Shown here piece by piece: positions 1-8,364 of a DNA stretch of 64,000 nt. The stretch is from Actinoalloteichus fjordicus (GTDB lineage: Bacteria > Actinomycetota > Actinomycetes > Mycobacteriales > Pseudonocardiaceae): NCBI RefSeq assembly GCF_001941625.1, contig NZ_CP016076.1, forward strand, positions 5,378,001 to 5,442,000, in the 5' to 3' direction. The translations under genes and the position numbers were made by a program. Numbering within the stretch: position 1 is the stretch's first letter; every line of letters begins with the position of its first letter. Below the pieces are notes generated by a model. It was not told the origin of the DNA, did no database searches, and saw only the letters and a list, made by a program, of their open reading frames with translations.

Positions 1-10
1 GCTACCGCCG

Positions 11-1303
11 TCAGGGCGAGGTCCGGATGCCGTCTGCGCCGACCACGATGCTCGCCCATTGCTGATCGGTGCAGGTCAACAGCGCGTCGACGCTCTCGGG
101 CGGTGGCGGTGGACCGTGGTCTCCTGCCACCGTCAACGCGAGCGCGGCGCAGAGGTGCCCCAAGCGCAGGCTCTGTCGCGGCGGCAGGCCGCGCAGGGTG
201 GCGGCGAGGTATCCGGCAGCGAAGCCGTCACCCGCGCCGACCGTGTCGACGACGTCGACACGCAGGGCCTGCACCGTCGTCTGAGCGCCGTCGCGGTCCA
301 CGGCCACGGCATCGTGTGCGTCGTTCTTGACGACCAGCGTGCGCGGTTCGGGCAGGATCTCCCGCAGTCGCGCGGGATCGGCGGCGCCCAGCACCGCCTC
401 GGCCTCGTCGGAGCCGAGCAGCACGATGTCGGCGAGCGCGCAGAGCCGGGTCAGTGTCGCGGGATCGCGGTCGTGCCAGAGGATCGGTCGCCAATTGAGG
501 TCGAAGCTGACGAGGGTGTCTGCGCGAGGCTGGCGGAGCAGTGTGAACAGCAGCTCCGCCGCCGAGTCGGAGATCCCGGCGGTGATGCCGGTGACGTGCA
601 CCAGGTCTGCGGCAGCGAGCAGTTCGCGTTGTGGGCCGCCTGCCAGCAACGCGGGTGACATGACCGAGGCCGCCGAGCCGGAACGGTAGTAGTGCATCCG
701 GCGACGCGTGACGTCACCCTGCCCCGCCCCACTGCGGCGGTTCGCGCCACGGCCGTCCGCGCCCGGCCCGTCCGCGCCGTCTCCCGCCGAGGCATCGCCA
801 GTCGAGACACCGCCCGCCGAGGCATCGGCCGCCGGGCCGACACCGTCCGGGCCGACAGTGTCCGGGCCATCACGGTCCGGGCCGACACCGTCCGGGCCGT
901 CCGCCGCGCCGTCACCGTCGGCCCGCCGTCCGCCGCCGGAATCAGTGCCGCCGGACTCCCCGGCCTGCTCGGTGTCGAGTCCGCTTCCGGCGGCCGGCGC
1001 GGCCCGTTCCTTGACGTAGAGGCCCGTCGGCCGCAGCGGGTCCAATTCGACGCCGGAGACGTCGACTCCCCTGGCCGCGATGTCGGCGAGCACGTAACGA
1101 CCGAAGCCGTCCGCGCCGAGTCGGGAGAGCCAGCTCGTGGCGATGCCCAACCCGGCGAGGGTTCCCGCCACGTTGGACTCCGCGCCGCCTGCCGACCGGT
1201 GGAACACGGCGCTGTCCTCCAGCGGACCGACCTGATCCGGAACCAGCACGATCATCGACTCGCCGAGGCAGACGGCCCTCGGCTCCGGCGGCGATGTCGG
1301 CAT
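11..1303 (-). CDS. kdgK: 2-keto-3-deoxygluconate kinase (PfkB family) with a 100-residue insertion
   Basis: This is a cytosolic PfkB/ribokinase-family sugar kinase. It would phosphorylate 2-keto-3-deoxygluconate (KDG) to KDPG, which the divergent aldolase gene at 1628 would cleave. The N-terminal AVCLGES strand, the GGAESNVA substrate loop, the LSRLGADGFG motif and the C-terminal anion hole and catalytic Asp (DTVGAGDGFAAGY) are all present. I chose the ATG at 1303 because GGGAG lies 6 nt upstream; an in-frame ATG at 1321 has no such site. At 431 codons it is about 100 residues longer than usual. The excess is a Gly/Asp/Pro-rich low-complexity stretch at about residues 102-200, between the TGLYVKER strand and the MHYYRSGSAAS segment, coded by 15-bp repeats. 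The family is certain. KDG as substrate is inferred from the aldolase next door. Confidence 0.9.
   Translation of the reverse strand: MPTSPPEPRAVCLGESMIVLVPDQVGPLEDSAVFHRSAGGAESNVAGTLAGLGIATSWLSRLGADGFGRYVLADIAARGVDVSGVELDPLRPTGLYVKERAAPAAGSGLDTEQAGESGGTDSGGGRRADGDGAADGPDGVGPDRDGPDTVGPDGVGPAADASAGGVSTGDASAGDGADGPGADGRGANRRSGAGQGDVTRRRMHYYRSGSAASVMSPALLAGGPQRELLAAADLVHVTGITAGISDSAAELLFTLLRQPRADTLVSFDLNWRPILWHDRDPATLTRLCALADIVLLGSDEAEAVLGAADPARLREILPEPRTLVVKNDAHDAVAVDRDGAQTTVQALRVDVVDTVGAGDGFAAGYLAATLRGLPPRQSLRLGHLCAALALTVAGDHGPPPPPESVDALLTCTDQQWASIVVGADGIRTSP
834..893. repeat. 15-bp tandem repeat inside the kinase gene
   Basis: Four head-to-tail 15-bp units, each GGGCC followed by ten variable bases ending in TCC, run from 834 to 893 and are followed by one more GGGCC. 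Because 15 is a multiple of 3, the array keeps the kinase frame and codes for Gly-Pro-Asp-rich repeats. Copy number could change without breaking the gene. Confidence 0.8.
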
Positions 1304-1457
1304 GCGCAGCTCCCTGATCACGTGGCGTGGAGACGGTTACGAGTCGGGGCCGACCGGAGGGACTGCGCCGAGAGACCCGGATCACGTCGAGGGCGCCGAC
1401 TACGCCGAGTCATTGACCTCGATGCGAGCGAATGCTACAACCTCTCCATCGAATTAC

Positions 1458-1483
1458 GCAACGGCCGTTGCAAAATGCGCAAC
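1458..1483. promoter_or_regulatory. palindromic operator between kdgK and eda
   Basis: A perfect 14-bp palindrome (GCAACGGCCGTTGC, 1458-1471) is followed by a third GCAAC half-site at 1479-1483. It lies in the divergent gap between the kinase (minus) and the aldolase (plus). Position and symmetry suggest an operator, possibly for an IclR- or GntR-type KDG regulator. No such regulator gene is adjacent. Confidence 0.6.
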
Positions 1484-1583
1484 GAAGCCGTTCGGGTGGC
1501 GGAATCGGCCGAGTGTCGGCCGGCCCCACGCGCACAACCGACCGGTGCCGGGTCAACCGGACCAGTCCGCAGAGGAGCGACAG

Positions 1584-1631
1584 ATGGACGCGATCGACAC
1601 TCAGGGTGTCCGAGGGTGCGGCCGACGATGA
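1584..1631 (+). CDS. 15-codon leader ORF coupled to eda
   Basis: An ATG at 1584 sits 6 nt after a strong AGAGGAG site (1571-1577) and opens a 15-residue ORF (MDAIDTQGVRGCGRR). Its TGA overlaps the aldolase ATG as ATGA. The good ribosome-binding site therefore serves this tiny ORF, and the aldolase start has none of its own, so the aldolase is probably translated by coupling. The other reading, that it is a frameshifted true N-terminus, is less likely because the aldolase is already full length from 1628. The peptide resembles nothing I know. Confidence 0.5.
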   Translation: MDAIDTQGVRGCGRR

Positions 1632-2269
1632 GCATCGACGCCGCCGCGATGCGAGTCATCGAGGCCGATCGGCTGCTGGCGGTCGTCCGCGCGCCGGAGA
1701 TCCCGGACGCGGCAGAGCTGTGCGCCGCGCTGGTGGCGGGCGGCATCCGCGCCGTGGAGTTCACCTTCACCACCCCCGACGTCCTCTCGCACCTCACCGT
1801 CGCGGCCGAGGCGATGGAGTGGCTGGGCGGCGTCGTCGGCGCGGGCACGCTGCGCACGGGTGACCAGGCTCGTCAGGCCGTCGATGCGGGCGCCCGGTTC
1901 CTCGTCACTCCCGGCCTGCGCCGGGACGTCGCCGATGTTGCCCGCCAGAGCGGGACGCCGCTGCTGGGCGGTGCCTTCACCCCCAGCGAGGTGCTCGCCG
2001 CGCTGGACCTCGACGTCGCCGCGGTCAAGATCTTCCCGGCGGGCAGGCTCGGCCCGAAGTACCTCGCCGACCTGCTCGGCCCCCTTCCCGAAGCCCGGCT
2101 GGTGCCCTCCGGCGGAGTCACCGTCGAGACGGCCGCCGACTACCTCGCCCGAGGTGCCGTCGCGGTCTCGGCGGGCGCCGATGTGGTGTCGCCTCCAGCA
2201 GTGGCCGCCGGGGACTGGTCGCAGATCACCGACCGGGCTCGGGCTCTCGTCCGGGCGGTGAGCCCGTGA
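1628..2269 (+). CDS. eda: KDPG/KHG aldolase
   Basis: This cytosolic class I aldolase splits 2-keto-3-deoxy-6-phosphogluconate into pyruvate and glyceraldehyde 3-phosphate, the last step of the Entner-Doudoroff branch. The 213-residue length is normal. The general-base Glu lies in EFTFTTP, the phosphate and carboxylate loops are GAGTL and VTPG, the Schiff-base Lys is in AAVKIFPAG, and the closing PSGGV phosphate loop is present. The ORF is open far upstream, but homology begins only at the ATG at 1628, which overlaps the leader ORF stop. It faces the KDG kinase across a palindromic operator and heads a plus-strand operon with the deacylase, PLP enzyme and transporter. Family and reaction are secure. 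Confidence 0.95.
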   Translation: MSIDAAAMRVIEADRLLAVVRAPEIPDAAELCAALVAGGIRAVEFTFTTPDVLSHLTVAAEAMEWLGGVVGAGTLRTGDQARQAVDAGARFLVTPGLRRDVADVARQSGTPLLGGAFTPSEVLAALDLDVAAVKIFPAGRLGPKYLADLLGPLPEARLVPSGGVTVETAADYLARGAVAVSAGADVVSPPAVAAGDWSQITDRARALVRAVSP

Positions 2270-2616
2270 ATCCCCGACGCAGCCGCGGCGGCGAACACCG
2301 CAGGCCGATCGGCGGTCGCCCCGAGGTCGCGACGGTCGCGGACCTCCGCTCCCCTACCGACAGCGGACCGACACCCCACGGAGAGCCCGAACTCCACGGA
2401 GGGCCGGTGTCCGGCGGACCCGCCGTGGACAGCAGGTCCGCAGGCACCACCGCCACGAACACCGTCGCCACCACCGGCACGAGCGCCACAGCCGAGGCCG
2501 ACCACGCTCGGCAGGCCCAGCTGGAGCGACCGAACGCCCGGTCGGGCCGACGCTCGCCGTCTGGTCCGACCGCAACCAGCATCCACCCGCCACACGGAGT
2601 CAGGAGATCGTCGTGA
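2266..2616 (+). CDS. possible linking ORF, unknown
   Basis: A 116-codon ORF fills the gap between the aldolase and the deacylase. It starts at a GTG overlapping the aldolase stop (GTGA) and ends with a TGA overlapping the next gene's GTG (GTGA again). This double coupling suggests it is translated. The product is rich in Gly, Pro, Ser, Thr and Arg with no visible domain or membrane segment. About 83 percent of its third positions are G or C, slightly below its neighbours. It could equally be an untranslated spacer that happens to be open. I know no homologue. Confidence 0.3.
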   Translation: MNPRRSRGGEHRRPIGGRPEVATVADLRSPTDSGPTPHGEPELHGGPVSGGPAVDSRSAGTTATNTVATTGTSATAEADHARQAQLERPNARSGRRSPSGPTATSIHPPHGVRRSS

Positions 2617-3755
2617 CCGACGTCGAGGAGCTGCTCGCTCAGCTCATCCGCATTCCCAGCGTCAATCCGAGGGGACGCGCCGAGCCCGCCGAGACGCCGT
2701 TGGCCGAGTTCATCGCCGACTGGGCTCGCGCGCACGGACTGACGGCGACCCTGCACGAGGTGCTCGACGGCCGGAAGAACGTCCTGGTCACACTGCCCGG
2801 TGAGAGCGCGGAGACCATCCTGCTGGAGACGCACCTGGACACCGTCGAAACGGAGGGCATGACGGTCGAGCCGTTCGAACCGACCGTCGTCGACGGTCTG
2901 CTCTACGGCCGAGGCTCCTGCGACGCCAAGGGACCGCTCGCGGTGTTCCTGACCGCGATGGCCGATCTGGCCGCCAGCGGCGAGCCCCGCCCGCACACCA
3001 TCACGCTGGCGGGCGTCGTCGACGAGGAGCACGTCTACCGGGGTGTCCTCGGGCTGCGCGAGGCGGGCGTGACCACGACGGGACCGGTGATCGGCGCGGT
3101 GATCGGCGAGCCGACCTCGCTGCGGATGGTCACCGCGCACAAGGGCTGCATGCGCTGCCGAATCACCGCTCGCGGCCCCGGCGGTCACAGCTCCGAGCCG
3201 TGGGGCCGCACCAACGCGATCGCCACCGCCGCCCGGATCGTCGACTACCTGACCGACGAGTACGCCCCGTCGCTGGACGCCCAGGCCCGTCCGCTCGTCG
3301 GGCCCCCGTCCCTGGCCGTGACGATGCTCAGCGGCGGGACCGGCCCCAACGTGCTTCCCGAGAGCGCGACGCTGACGATCGACCGACGCACCGTGGCGGG
3401 CGAGGACCCGCATGCGGTCTGGCGGGACCTGCGGGAGAAGCTGCTGGCCCGCTGGCCTGCGGGCGTCGAGATCGCCGAGCCGCACATCGTCGACTACGCG
3501 TTGGAGACCAGCGCGGACGCCCCCTTCGTTCAAGCGGTCGCCCGCGTACTGGCGGCGGCGGGCCAGAACCCGGAGCCCAAGGGCGTCGGGCACGGCACCG
3601 ACGCCTCCAAGATCGCGTGGGACGACATCCCGTGCGTCGTCTTCGGTCCCGGAGCCATCGCGCAGGCCCACACCCCGGCGGAATTCGTGCCACTGTCCGA
3701 ACTGAACGCCGCACGCGGGGTGATCGACGCCCTGCTGCGCCAGTCCATCGCCTGA
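2613..3755 (+). CDS. M20 family metallo-deacylase (ArgE/DapE type)
   Basis: A cytosolic M20 dinuclear zinc amidohydrolase of 380 residues, the normal length. The metal and catalytic motifs appear in order: THLDTV near residue 75, YGRGSCDAKG near 97-106, VDEEH near 134, IGEPTS, and GHGTDASK near the C-terminus. GGHSSEP marks the lid/dimerisation domain. The GTG at 2613 follows AGGAG. Family members remove acyl groups from N-acyl amino acids, so placement between the aldolase and a PLP enzyme suggests it deacylates the pathway's substrate, for example an N-acylated amino acid or amino sugar acid. The substrate is inference; the fold is certain. Confidence 0.9.
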   Translation: MTDVEELLAQLIRIPSVNPRGRAEPAETPLAEFIADWARAHGLTATLHEVLDGRKNVLVTLPGESAETILLETHLDTVETEGMTVEPFEPTVVDGLLYGRGSCDAKGPLAVFLTAMADLAASGEPRPHTITLAGVVDEEHVYRGVLGLREAGVTTTGPVIGAVIGEPTSLRMVTAHKGCMRCRITARGPGGHSSEPWGRTNAIATAARIVDYLTDEYAPSLDAQARPLVGPPSLAVTMLSGGTGPNVLPESATLTIDRRTVAGEDPHAVWRDLREKLLARWPAGVEIAEPHIVDYALETSADAPFVQAVARVLAAAGQNPEPKGVGHGTDASKIAWDDIPCVVFGPGAIAQAHTPAEFVPLSELNAARGVIDALLRQSIA

Positions 3756-3768
3756 CTCAGGAGACGAC

Positions 3769-5079
3769 GTGACCACGACATCCGATTTCCCGACTCCCTC
3801 CCCCGGCCTGATCGAGGACGGCCCGATCGGCTGGCGGCTCAAGGGAATGCCCGCCGACGCCGCCGCGCAGACCCTCGGCGAGTTCAGCGCACTGGGCCGA
3901 GGACTGTTCGACGCCGGGTTCTCCTGGCCGCAACTGGTGCTGCGGGAGTCGGCACTGCGACACAACGCCGCGTTGATGGCCCGGTACACCGCAGAGCACG
4001 GCATGTCCCTCGCCCCGCATCTCAAGACGACCACCTCGCCGGAGCTGGCCGAGTACGCACTGCGCGAGGACGCCTGGGGAGTCACCGTCGCCACCCCGTA
4101 CCAGGCACGGGTGTTCATGGCGGCCGGTCACCGCCGCATCCTGCTGGCCAACGAGCTGGTGGATCGCGACTTCGCCCGTCAGGTCGTCGAATGGCTCGCG
4201 CAGGACGAGGCCAGGGAGTTCTACTGCTACGTCGACTCCGTGGCGGGCGTCGCGGTGCTGGCCGAGGCGCTCGACGGCTCCCCCGCCGCCCGTCCGCTGC
4301 CGGTGCTGATCGAGATCGGACACGCGGGCGGCCGGGCGGGCTGCCGCGACCTCGACACGGTGGCCGCCGTGCGGGACGCGGTCGCCGCCGCCGACGGGCT
4401 CGCGCTGGCAGGGGTCTCCGGCTACGAGGGCTCGGTGAGCCATTCCAGGGACGAGGCGGGCCTGGCGGCCGTCGCCGAGTACCTGCGTTCGGTGCGTCGA
4501 GCCATGGAACTGGTGCTGCCGCAGGCTGATCCGCGACTCGCCGAACACGTCATCTCGGCGGGCGGCAGCTTCTACTTCGACGTGGTCGCCGCCGAACTCG
4601 GCGGAGTGACCGGCGAGCGGCCGGTACGGCTGATCGCCAGGCCGGGGGCCTATCTCACGCACGACAACGGTATCTACGAGGCGCGGTCTCCGTTGGACGG
4701 CGGCGGCACCGCCGTCGATCCCGCACAGCGGCTGACCCCGTCCATCGAGGTCTGGGCGCCGGTGCTGAGCAGGCCGGAACCCGGCCTGGCGATCCTCGGT
4801 GCAGGCAGGCGCGACCTGAACTTCGACCAGGGGATGCCGGTGCCGATCGAGGCCCGAGACCACGCGGGCCGATCGGCACGCCCCGCCGAGGGCTGGACGG
4901 TCACCGCGCTGAACGACCAGCACGCCTTCGTCACCGTCCCGCCGGAGGCGCAGCTCGCGCCCTCCGACCTGGTGCGGCTGGGCATCTCCCATCCGTGCAC
5001 CGCACACGACCGCTGGCTCACCGCCGTCATCGCGACGGATGACGACGTCGTCGTCTCGGTGGCCCGCTGTTACTTCTGA
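3769..5079 (+). CDS. PLP-dependent D-amino acid lyase/deaminase (D-threonine aldolase / D-serine dehydratase family)
   Basis: This 436-residue fold-type III PLP enzyme has an alanine-racemase-like barrel with the PLP Lys in APHLKTTTSPEL (about residue 85) and a C-terminal domain ending in ISHPCTAHDRW, whose His and Cys match the metal ligands of D-serine dehydratases. Family members deaminate or cleave D-configured amino acids. It starts at GTG 3769 behind AGGAG, 13 nt after the deacylase. With a KDG kinase and KDPG aldolase in the same unit, an attractive inference is dehydration of D-glucosaminate to KDG and ammonia. D-serine or D-threonine catabolism remains the alternative. Confidence 0.85.
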   Translation: MTTTSDFPTPSPGLIEDGPIGWRLKGMPADAAAQTLGEFSALGRGLFDAGFSWPQLVLRESALRHNAALMARYTAEHGMSLAPHLKTTTSPELAEYALREDAWGVTVATPYQARVFMAAGHRRILLANELVDRDFARQVVEWLAQDEAREFYCYVDSVAGVAVLAEALDGSPAARPLPVLIEIGHAGGRAGCRDLDTVAAVRDAVAAADGLALAGVSGYEGSVSHSRDEAGLAAVAEYLRSVRRAMELVLPQADPRLAEHVISAGGSFYFDVVAAELGGVTGERPVRLIARPGAYLTHDNGIYEARSPLDGGGTAVDPAQRLTPSIEVWAPVLSRPEPGLAILGAGRRDLNFDQGMPVPIEARDHAGRSARPAEGWTVTALNDQHAFVTVPPEAQLAPSDLVRLGISHPCTAHDRWLTAVIATDDDVVVSVARCYF

Positions 5080-5104
5080 TCCCTCAAGTCGACAAGGACG
5101 TCCC

Positions 5105-6456
5105 GTGACCGCCCCTACCCCCACCGCCGCCACACCGACGGGCGAGAAGAGATCGAGGACCCGGTACGCCATCCTCGCCTCGAACTTCGTGATCCTCTCC
5201 CTGAACTACGCCGACCGCGCCGTCATCGGCGTCGCCGCACCGTTGATCATCAACGAGTTCGGGTTCTCCAATGCGGCCTTCGGCTGATCCTCGCCGCGTT
5301 CGCCTTCACCTACTCGCCGTTCGGCTTCATCGGCGGCTGGCTGGCGGACAAGTACGGTCCGGCGAAGGTGATGGGGTGGGCGGCGATCTTCTGGTCCTGC
5401 TTCACCGCGTTGACCGCCGCAGGCGTCGGATTCGTCAGCCTGCTGATCATCCGGCTGCTCTTCGGCGCGGGTGAGGGCCCACAGGCCACGGTGACGGCGA
5501 AGATCATGCACAACTGGTTCCCGAAGAAGGAACTCGGCACCGCCGTGGGCATCGCCAACGCCGCCACACCGCTGGGCGGTGCGATCGGCACCCCGGCGGT
5601 CGTGGCGATCCTCAGTGCCACCCAGGGCAACTGGCGAGTGCCGTTCATCATCTTCGGCGTGCTGGGCGTCTTCTTCGCCATCGGCTGGTTCATCATCGTC
5701 CGCGACACTCCGGAGAAGCACTCCCGCGTCTCGCCCGCCGAGCTGGCCTACATCCGCCAGGACGCCGCACCCGCCGCCGAGGTCGGCGACGGGGCGGACG
5801 ACGCGACCGTCGCCGAAGCGCCGCCGTGGTGGCGATACCTGACCCGGCCTGCGGTGTGGACCACCGCCGTCGCGTACTTCGGCTACGCGTGGATTCTGTG
5901 GACCTTCCTGAACTGGTTCCCCACCTACCTCGTCAACGAGCGCGGCATCGACCTGAGCGAGTTGGCCGTGGCGGGCGCGATCCCGTGGATCGGCGGCTGC
6001 ATCGGTCTGGCGCTGGGCGGCGTCTTCACCGACATCCTCGTCCGGCGCACCGGCCGTTCGGTGGGGCCTCGGCGGTGGACGGTGGTGATCTGCCTGACCG
6101 CGACCGGCCTGCTGTTCGGCGGCATCGGCCTGGTCAGCAGCACCTTCGGCGCGGTGGCGCTGATGACGGTGGTGGTGTTCCTGTTGTACTTCACCGGCGC
6201 GCAGTACTGGCTGATCGTCGGCGAGGCGGTGCCGGGCCCGGTGTACGGCTCGGTGTCGGGCGCCGTCCAGATGTTCGCCACGACGGCGTCGATCCTCGCG
6301 CCCATGATCACCGGGTATCTGGTCGACTCGTCGTTGGGCTGGACAGGGACCTTCGCGGTCGCGTCGATCGTCTCCGTCGGTGGGGCGCTCCTGCTGGCCG
6401 TGTTCGGCAAGGTCCGCAAGCCGCTGCCGCCTGCGGCGGTGACGCCGACGCGCTGA
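5105..6456 (+). pseudogene. MFS sugar-acid-type transporter, frameshifted near 5284
   Basis: The membrane transporter is split between two frames. From GTG 5105 (behind AAGGA) the protein runs through TM1 (NFVILSLNYADRAVIG) to SNAAFG and then meets TGA at 5285-5287. The continuation LILAAFAFTYSPFGFIGGWL and the remaining helices lie one frame away, from 5284 to 6456. Reading GGC CTG instead of GGCTG would join them, so one base appears to be missing. The motifs GWLADKYG and TAVGIANAATPLGGAIG fit the anion:cation symporter branch (hexuronate, glucarate, galactonate porters). It would import the substrate of the upstream enzymes. It is either a true inactivating deletion or a sequencing error. 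Confidence 0.8.
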
Positions 6457-6480
6457 GTCCCGTCCGCTGCCGCCCACCGA

Positions 6481-6549
6481 GTCAGCGTGGCGTCCGCTCC
6501 TTCGCACCGGGAGTCGACGTCACGCTGACTTTCGTTCTGCACCAGAACG
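6481..6549. terminator. stem-loops between convergent genes
   Basis: Between the convergent transporter and MarR genes lie a 9-bp inverted repeat (GTCAGCGTG 6481-6489, CACGCTGAC 6521-6529, followed by TTTCG) and a compact hairpin (CGTTCTG 6533-6539, CAGAACG 6543-6549). They are plausibly transcription stops for one or both strands. Confidence 0.45.
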
Positions 6550-6582
6550 GCCGTCGAGCCTGCCGAGAGACCGACCCGTGGG

Positions 6583-7041
6583 TCACCGAGCGGTGCCGCG
6601 CGGGGGCTTGCGCACCTCGCCGAGCGCACTCGAGCAGCGACCGAGGAACTCCAGCAGCAGGGCGCTCTCCTCCGGGGTGAAGCGCCCGGACAGCTCCCGT
6701 TCGACCTCGACGGCGGCCTCGTCGGCCTTGGCCAGCACCGTGCGGCCCTTGCGGCTCAGCCGGACCTCCTGCACGTGGGTGTGCACGGGGTGGCTCTGCC
6801 GGTCGACCAGGCCCTTGCCCTCCAGGGTGGCGATGACCGTTGACATCGTCTGCGGGGTGACCAGGCACCGCCGCGCCAGCGCAGCGCCGGACAGGCCCGG
6901 CTCCTGAAACAGGGCGAGCAGGACGGTGTACTGCGGCACGGTCAGGCCGTGCGGGCTCAGGACCGCGCTCTTGGCGGCGATCAGCTCCTGATCGACCCGC
7001 TTCAGGTGATGTCCGATCCGGTCACTGATCGACAGCGTCAT
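6583..7041 (-). CDS. MarR family transcriptional regulator
   Basis: A 152-residue winged-helix repressor of the MarR type. Helix 1 (LSISDRIGHHLKRVDQEL) is followed by the HTH (LSGAALARRCLVTPQTMSTVIATL) and the wing (KGLVDRQSHPVHTHVQEVRLS), then a C-terminal dimer helix. The ATG at 7041 gives the usual family length. The ORF continues upstream only as non-homologous sequence. A TACACT hexamer lies 7 nt before the ATG, so leaderless transcription is possible. Its target is unknown: it converges on the sugar-acid transporter and is separated from the LysR gene by about 350 nt. Confidence 0.9.
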   Translation of the reverse strand: MTLSISDRIGHHLKRVDQELIAAKSAVLSPHGLTVPQYTVLLALFQEPGLSGAALARRCLVTPQTMSTVIATLEGKGLVDRQSHPVHTHVQEVRLSRKGRTVLAKADEAAVEVERELSGRFTPEESALLLEFLGRCSSALGEVRKPPRGTAR

Positions 7042-7392
7042 GGCTCCAGTGTAGAGGCCGCACACAGGGTCGTGATAACCATTCGAGCCCGGTGGAATAG
7101 CAGGGCTCGAATGTCGTTGCGCTCGGAAGCGACAATGCACGCGCAGCGTGGTGAATCGGCGGTTTCGCGACAATCCTCGAACTCCGCCTCGATCAGGGCA
7201 CGAGCACGTCTTGAGCATCCCATGCGTCGACACGCATAGCGACGAGTCGGCGGCACGGCGTCGCCTCGGATGGCGGCGGAGTGACGTCGAGGCGCCGAGG
7301 CGTCGCTTCCCTGCGACGTCCGCGACACATCGACGAAGATCCTCCCCCCGTCGTCGGCCGATGCCGACGGGCCGTTCTCACCGCCGACGCCG
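7042..7392. other. intergenic, no gene seen
   Basis: This spacer between the MarR start and the LysR stop has only short shadow frames without family resemblance or ribosome sites. It should contain the MarR promoter close to 7041 and the 3' end of the LysR transcript. Confidence 0.5.
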
Positions 7393-8364
7393 TTACCCCG
7401 AGACGGCCTGCAACGGCACCCGAGTGGAGTACTCGGGAACGGCCTCCGGGTGCTTCTCCAGCCAGTCCCAATACTCCGGATGGCGGACTGCCAGTGCCAG
7501 ATGCTGCTGCTGCAGGGCGTCCACGACCGTTCCCACCAGGCTTTCCGGCACTCGATCCCGCCGCCACACGCAGATTTTATGCTCCAGCGCCTCCTGTTCG
7601 AGTGGCCGGGTGACGAAGTCCCGATTGGCGGAGAGCCCGAATAATGGTCCGCGTAAAGCGACGCCGACGCCGGCCGCCAATCCGGACAACACGACGTCGT
7701 CATCCCCGACCAGAATCGGAGCAGGCAGATATCCGGCGAGCAGACAGAGGTTCTCCACGATCGATCTCGACGACCCGGATTCCGGCAGAATCCACGGCGC
7801 ATTCCGCAGACTGGCCAACGAGACCGAATCGACCGCTGTTTCCGGCCTGCCGCGCAGCGCGCACAGCCATAACGGCGTCTGCATGATCGTCGTCATTCCG
7901 ATGTTGGCTTTCGGTCGAAATCGCGAGACCGGATCTTCGACCACCAGCGCCAGATCGGCTCGCCCCCGTTCGAGCATGTCGAGCGCGTCGCCGTCGGGAT
8001 ACCGCATGATCTCCAGCTGATGGCCGTCGGCCATCAGCCTGGCGACCGTGACCGACGGGTTCAACGAGGCCACCAGACGCAGCGGTTGACCACCGCGCCC
8101 CACCAGCGCACCGAGGCTGGTCAGCAGGCTGCCCATCTCGGAGTGCACCTTCCTGGACGCCTCGACGACGAGCTGCCCGGCCTGGGTCAGGCGCACCCCG
8201 CTGGCAGCCCGGTCGAGCAGATTGGCGCCCAACGACTTCTCCAGTCGCGAGATCTGCCGTGACAAAGCGGGCTGCGAGGCCCCCAAGCGCTGTGCGGCCC
8301 GTCGAAAACTGCCTTCCTCGGCGATTATCTGCAGCAGTTTCAGATGCCGAGTCTCCAGATCCAC
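7393..8364 (-). CDS. LysR family transcriptional regulator
   Basis: A full-length 323-residue LysR activator or repressor. The winged HTH is at residues 4-63 (HLKLLQIIAEEGSFRRAAQRL, then SQPALSRQISRLEKSLG) and is followed by a periplasmic-binding-type effector domain to the C-terminus. It is divergent from the MFS gene at 8823, with which it shares a 458-nt gap containing a palindrome and a likely promoter. The usual LysR arrangement suggests it controls the exporter and the phosphotriesterase-like and aldo/keto reductase genes behind it. The effector is unknown. Confidence 0.93.
   Translation of the reverse strand: MDLETRHLKLLQIIAEEGSFRRAAQRLGASQPALSRQISRLEKSLGANLLDRAASGVRLTQAGQLVVEASRKVHSEMGSLLTSLGALVGRGGQPLRLVASLNPSVTVARLMADGHQLEIMRYPDGDALDMLERGRADLALVVEDPVSRFRPKANIGMTTIMQTPLWLCALRGRPETAVDSVSLASLRNAPWILPESGSSRSIVENLCLLAGYLPAPILVGDDDVVLSGLAAGVGVALRGPLFGLSANRDFVTRPLEQEALEHKICVWRRDRVPESLVGTVVDALQQQHLALAVRHPEYWDWLEKHPEAVPEYSTRVPLQAVSG

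Noticed and set aside
834-893. Possible CRISPR-like repeats
   Set aside because: The units are 15 bp with no spacers and lie in frame inside the kinase gene, so they are a minisatellite.
2226-4118. 630-codon minus-strand ORF
   Set aside because: It is antisense to the M20 and PLP enzyme genes. Long open antisense frames are expected at this GC content.
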